Below, one piece after another: positions 32,172 to 34,999 of a stretch of DNA of 34,999 bases (its first letter is position 1; every line of letters begins with the position of its first letter). The position numbers were made by a program, and so were the translations under genes. Source of the stretch: Prolixibacteraceae bacterium UBA6029 (GTDB lineage Bacteria > Bacteroidota > Bacteroidia > Bacteroidales > Prolixibacteraceae); the NCBI GenBank assembly GCA_002429385.1, contig DIZL01000072.1:105930-140928 (forward strand), read 5' to 3'. The notes under the pieces were generated by a model. That model did no database searches and was not told the DNA's origin. It was given only the letters and a program-made list of their open reading frames with translations.

Positions 32172-32702
32172 TTATTTCAATAAACCTGCAATCACTTTTT
32201 TCATTTCCTGAAACTCTTCATCCTTATAAAGCCTGGTCATAAAGACAATCTTTCCGGTTTTATCGACAATGACATTGTGGGTCACACCAGCGCCTTTTTC
32301 AGCAAACTGATAAAAAATGCCCCCTTTGGGATCAAGGGTTAACGGATAGGTCACCTTAATCTCTTTTGCAAATTTATCGACTATATCTTTTGGTTCGTCC
32401 AGGTCAACACCATACAAAGCAATGTTTGGATTGCTCTTGTATTTTTCCCAGATGTCTGATTCGATGTGCGGCATCTCTTTACGGCAAACCGAACACCAGC
32501 TGGCAGTGAACTGAAGCATCACTATCTTCCCTTTCAAGTCAGACATTTTGATGGATTTACCATCTGTGGTCGTTATTGAAAACTCAGGAATCTGTTGCCC
32601 GATTTTCACCACATACCCGTAATCCGCAGGAATTTCCTTTACCGGTGTCTGGGCTTGAACATTAACGGCTAATAGCATGATAATAAATGTTAGATATTTC
32701 AT
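32172..32702 (-). CDS. TlpA-like secreted thioredoxin-fold protein (second copy in the window)
   Basis: The start at 32702 gives MKYLTFIIMLLAVNVQAQT, a clear signal peptide, and 176 residues. The longer frame to 32741 is rejected. IPEFSITTTDGKSIKMSDL leads to the redox site TASWCSVCRKEMP (CSVC, unlike CGPC in the other copy). The loop GAGVTHNVIVDKTG is the cis-Pro-type region, but lacks the Pro: VTHN replaces the usual TPT/PT. It would act in the periplasm as a thiol reductase or peroxide-handling protein. It lies between purU and the tRNA, with its end only 9 bases from the tRNA 3' end. Confidence 0.85.
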   Translation of the reverse strand: MKYLTFIIMLLAVNVQAQTPVKEIPADYGYVVKIGQQIPEFSITTTDGKSIKMSDLKGKIVMLQFTASWCSVCRKEMPHIESDIWEKYKSNPNIALYGVDLDEPKDIVDKFAKEIKVTYPLTLDPKGGIFYQFAEKGAGVTHNVIVDKTGKIVFMTRLYKDEEFQEMKKVIAGLLK

Positions 32703-32763
32703 AATCAATAATTTAAATTTTAAACACTCAATATGATTCACCCAATGTTTAAAGAACTTTGAA

Positions 32764-33648
32764 CTAATTAAACACCACCGTTTTATTTTTATAGATCAGC
32801 ACCTTTCGCTGCAGGTGTTTAAAAACGGCATGTGAAAGAACGATCTTCTCCAGATCACGCCCCTTTCTCACCAGTCGCTCAACAGTATCGGTGTGATTAC
32901 ATCGGGTAACATCCTGTTCAATAATCGGGCCACCATCCAGGTCACTGGTCACGTAATGACTGGTGGCGCCGATGATTTTAACCCCACGCTCGTAAGCGGC
33001 ATGATAAGGTTTTGCCCCTGCAAAGGCAGGCAAGAACGAATGGTGAATATTAATGATCTTATTCGGGAACTTTGCTACAAATTCAGGTGACAGAACTTGC
33101 ATATAACGTGCAAGCACCATAAAATCAACCTTATTCCTGATTAACAGTTCTATTTCCTTTTTTTCCTGCTCGGCTTTATTTTCACTTGTCATAGGGATAT
33201 ACTGGAAATCAATATCAAAGCGTCGGGCAACAGGCTCTAAATCCATGTGATTGCTGATGATGACAGGAATCTCAACATCCCATTCCCCTGCTGTGTATCG
33301 TGAAAGCATATCAAACAGACAATGTGACATCTTCGATACAAAAATAGCCATCCGTGGAATTTGCGCCGAAAAATGCAAAGTGTAATCCATGCACAGTTTA
33401 TCGGCGATGAGCGTATGGAAATATTCACTGATCCTGTCGGTAGGAATGGCAAAACCTTCCAGTTCCCATTCCACTCGCATGTAAAAGATCTTTTCTGCAC
33501 GGTCAACATACTGATCAAGGTAAATGATATTCCCGTTGTTCCTGTTCAGAAACTCGGTAACAGTAGCCAATATACCTTGCTTGTCTGGGCAGTGAATCAG
33601 CAGAATAGCAGTGTTCTTCTTTTCACGTAAAGGTTTGATGCTCTTCAT
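32764..33648 (-). CDS. purU: Formyltetrahydrofolate deformylase
   Basis: The 294-residue product has an N-terminal ACT domain (AILLIHCPDKQGILATVTEF) and a formyl-transferase domain. The catalytic region is NIHHSFLPAFAG, with the further motifs SHYVTSDLDGGPII and ARYMQVLSPEF. It hydrolyses 10-formyl-THF to THF and formate, controlling the one-carbon pool that feeds purine and histidine-linked AICAR recycling. It starts 2 bases after the hisB stop, so the two are surely co-transcribed. Its place inside a his operon is unusual. Confidence 0.94.
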   Translation of the reverse strand: MKSIKPLREKKNTAILLIHCPDKQGILATVTEFLNRNNGNIIYLDQYVDRAEKIFYMRVEWELEGFAIPTDRISEYFHTLIADKLCMDYTLHFSAQIPRMAIFVSKMSHCLFDMLSRYTAGEWDVEIPVIISNHMDLEPVARRFDIDFQYIPMTSENKAEQEKKEIELLIRNKVDFMVLARYMQVLSPEFVAKFPNKIINIHHSFLPAFAGAKPYHAAYERGVKIIGATSHYVTSDLDGGPIIEQDVTRCNHTDTVERLVRKGRDLEKIVLSHAVFKHLQRKVLIYKNKTVVFN

Positions 33649-33650
33649 AA

Positions 33651-34772
33651 TTATAATGTTCCTTTCGTTGATGGTAATTCAGAATTGAAAACGTCTTTTC
33701 GGATAGCCATTTTGATGGCACGGGCCAGGCCCTTAAAGATAGCTTCAATTTTATGATGCTCGTTAGTCCCTTCAGCCTGAATATTCAGGTTTGCCAAAGC
33801 CGTATCAGAAAACGATTTAAAGAAATGAAAGAACATCTCCGTGGGCATTTCTCCCACCTTCTCTCTCAGAAATTCAGCTTTCCATACAATCCACGGACGA
33901 CCTCCAAAATCGAGGGCTACCTGAGCCATACAATCATCCATAGGCAAACAATAGCCATATCGTTCCACTCCGCGTTTGTCTCCAAGAGCCAGTCTAAAGG
34001 CCTCTCCCAATGCAAGGGCCGTATCTTCAATGGTGTGGTGTTCATCCACCTCCAGATCACCATCCACCTTGATTTTCAGATCGCATCCTGAGTGACGGCC
34101 TATCTGGTCAAGCATATGATCGAAGAATCCCAGACCAGTTGAAATTTCTGTTTTACCCGTTCCATCCAGATTAAGCTCAACCCGTATTTTTGTTTCTTTG
34201 GTATTGCGGACAACCAGGGCCGTGCGATCAGGAGCTGCAACTTTAGAATATATTTCGTCCCAATCAGTAGTAATAAGCACGCAGTATTCCGCCAATCCCT
34301 TTTCCTGAAGTTCGCTTGACAGTGAGCCGTCATTGATAAGGATACCTTTTGCCCCAAGGTTTTTGGCCAACTGGATATCAGCCACCCGATCACCTATTAC
34401 GAAACTGTTGGCCAGATCGTAACTTCCGTTCGTATACTTTCCCAGCAAACCCGTTCGGGGTTTACGGGTGGGAGCATTATCAGCAGGAAAACTTCGGTCG
34501 ATAAGGATATCATCAAACAAAACACCCTCGTTTTCAAACGCCTTCAGCATCATCTGGTGCGCAGGCCAAAAGGTATCCTCCGGAAAACTGGCAGTACCCA
34601 ATCCATCCTGATTGGTCACCATTACCAGTTCATACGACAGGTTTTTAGCAATCAGATGCATGTTACGGAAGACCTTGGGCAGATATTCAAGCTTTTCGAG
34701 TGAATCGATCTGCTCGTCTGCCGGTTCTTTTATCAAGGTTCCGTCACGGTCAATAAATAGTGCTTTCTTCAT
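33651..34772 (-). CDS. hisB: Bifunctional histidinol-phosphatase / imidazoleglycerol-phosphate dehydratase
   Basis: The 373-residue product has an N-terminal HAD phosphatase (about 1-175) and a C-terminal IGPD (about 183-373). HAD motifs are DRDGT (8-12), VTNQ (52-55), K104 in TRKP and GDRVAD (128-132). IGPD shows the two metal motifs DEHHTIED and NEHHKIEA and the FFDHM segment. It carries out two late steps of the pathway. Compared with E. coli HisB, the zinc loop is replaced: IDRSFPADNAPTRKP (91-105) lacks the Cys/His ligands. It leads the visible part of the cluster; hisG, hisD and hisC are expected upstream, beyond the window. Confidence 0.95.
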   Translation of the reverse strand: MKKALFIDRDGTLIKEPADEQIDSLEKLEYLPKVFRNMHLIAKNLSYELVMVTNQDGLGTASFPEDTFWPAHQMMLKAFENEGVLFDDILIDRSFPADNAPTRKPRTGLLGKYTNGSYDLANSFVIGDRVADIQLAKNLGAKGILINDGSLSSELQEKGLAEYCVLITTDWDEIYSKVAAPDRTALVVRNTKETKIRVELNLDGTGKTEISTGLGFFDHMLDQIGRHSGCDLKIKVDGDLEVDEHHTIEDTALALGEAFRLALGDKRGVERYGYCLPMDDCMAQVALDFGGRPWIVWKAEFLREKVGEMPTEMFFHFFKSFSDTALANLNIQAEGTNEHHKIEAIFKGLARAIKMAIRKDVFNSELPSTKGTL

Positions 34773-34857
34773 AATTATTTATATAATTAGGAATGAGGAA
34801 GTGTACGTTCCACATTTCTGATTTTATTCTTGAGGCCGCTCCGAAAAGTGGGTTTCC

Positions 34858-34934
34858 GTCATTGCGAACGAAGTGAAGCAATCTCAACACATAGATTATC
34901 AATATAATGGGATTGCTTCGTGCCTACCAATGAC
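34858..34934. repeat. Dispersed palindromic repeat (REP/MITE-like)
   Basis: GTCATTGCGAACGAAG...CAATCTC (34858-34885) is imperfectly complementary to GGGATTGCTTCGTGCCTACCAATGAC (34909-34934). The GTCATTGCGAnCGAAGnGAAGCAATC core is a well-known dispersed type in environmental bacterial genomes. It lies upstream of hisB in non-coding DNA, with no gene in 34773-34999. Confidence 0.75.
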
Positions 34935-34999
34935 AGATTTGCGTAACATGTTTATATTTAGGTATTTCAATATTTTGGCTAAAGTAGCAAATTCACTCC

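Overview
The window looks like chromosomal DNA of a Bacteroidota bacterium, most likely a free-living or environmental member of the Bacteroidales/Marinilabiliales. The supporting signs are several secreted proteins with type IX secretion (T9SS) C-terminal sorting domains, TAnnTTTG-type -7 promoter boxes, the Bacteroidota-specific families DUF4290 and DUF4494, a GTPase-dead-looking EF-G2 paralogue, and a histidine operon with fused hisB and hisIE. No phage, plasmid, CRISPR array or transposase gene was seen.

Layout. 1-2.8 kb: an 11-bp-phased repeat, then the EF-G-like gene fusA2 (+) and a clean terminator. 2.85-9.5 kb: a minus-strand cluster of T9SS cargo genes (a 15-repeat LRR protein, a delta-60-type propeller protein, a protein of unknown fold, and a broken fourth gene). 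9.5-10.6 kb: gene-poor DNA with large inverted repeats and a 55-codon fragment of a T9SS type B gene. 10.6-13.2 kb: an AAA/DUF4143 ATPase gene with two abutting palindromes in front of it, followed by the intact T9SS type B gene. 13.3-17.8 kb: uvrD/pcrA helicase, DUF4290 and murA. 17.9-21.3 kb: a HicB-like orphan, a TlpA-type thioredoxin, a 180-bp perfect-arm palindrome with 11-bp phasing, and grpE-dnaJ. 21.3-25.4 kb: mltG, a flavo-diiron protein, DUF4494 and an unknown gene. 25.6-27.5 kb: typA/bipA. 27.6-34.8 kb: the minus-strand histidine region hisB-purU-tlpA-(tRNA-Glu, +)-hisH-ATPase-hisA-hisF-hisIE. hisG, hisD and hisC are not in the window and would be expected beyond the right edge.

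How the genes work together. The his genes cover the middle and late steps of histidine synthesis (HisIE, HisA, HisF/HisH, HisB). The operon order is broken at two places: by purU, tlpA and an opposite-strand tRNA between hisB and hisH, and by a second AAA/DUF4143 ATPase between hisH and hisA. GrpE and DnaJ are the DnaK co-chaperones. MurA and MltG act in peptidoglycan synthesis. fusA2 and typA are two ribosome-associated translational GTPase-family genes.

The most unusual content is intergenic: short-period phased repeats of two kinds (11 bp at two sites, 7 bp at four sites), several large inverted repeats, a terminator sequence reused at two distant sites, and a pair of near-identical hairpins in the leaders of two T9SS genes. 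Nothing here proves a new biological system. The best candidates are the 11-bp-phased palindrome family and the pair of DUF4143 ATPases, one with a tandem-palindrome control region.
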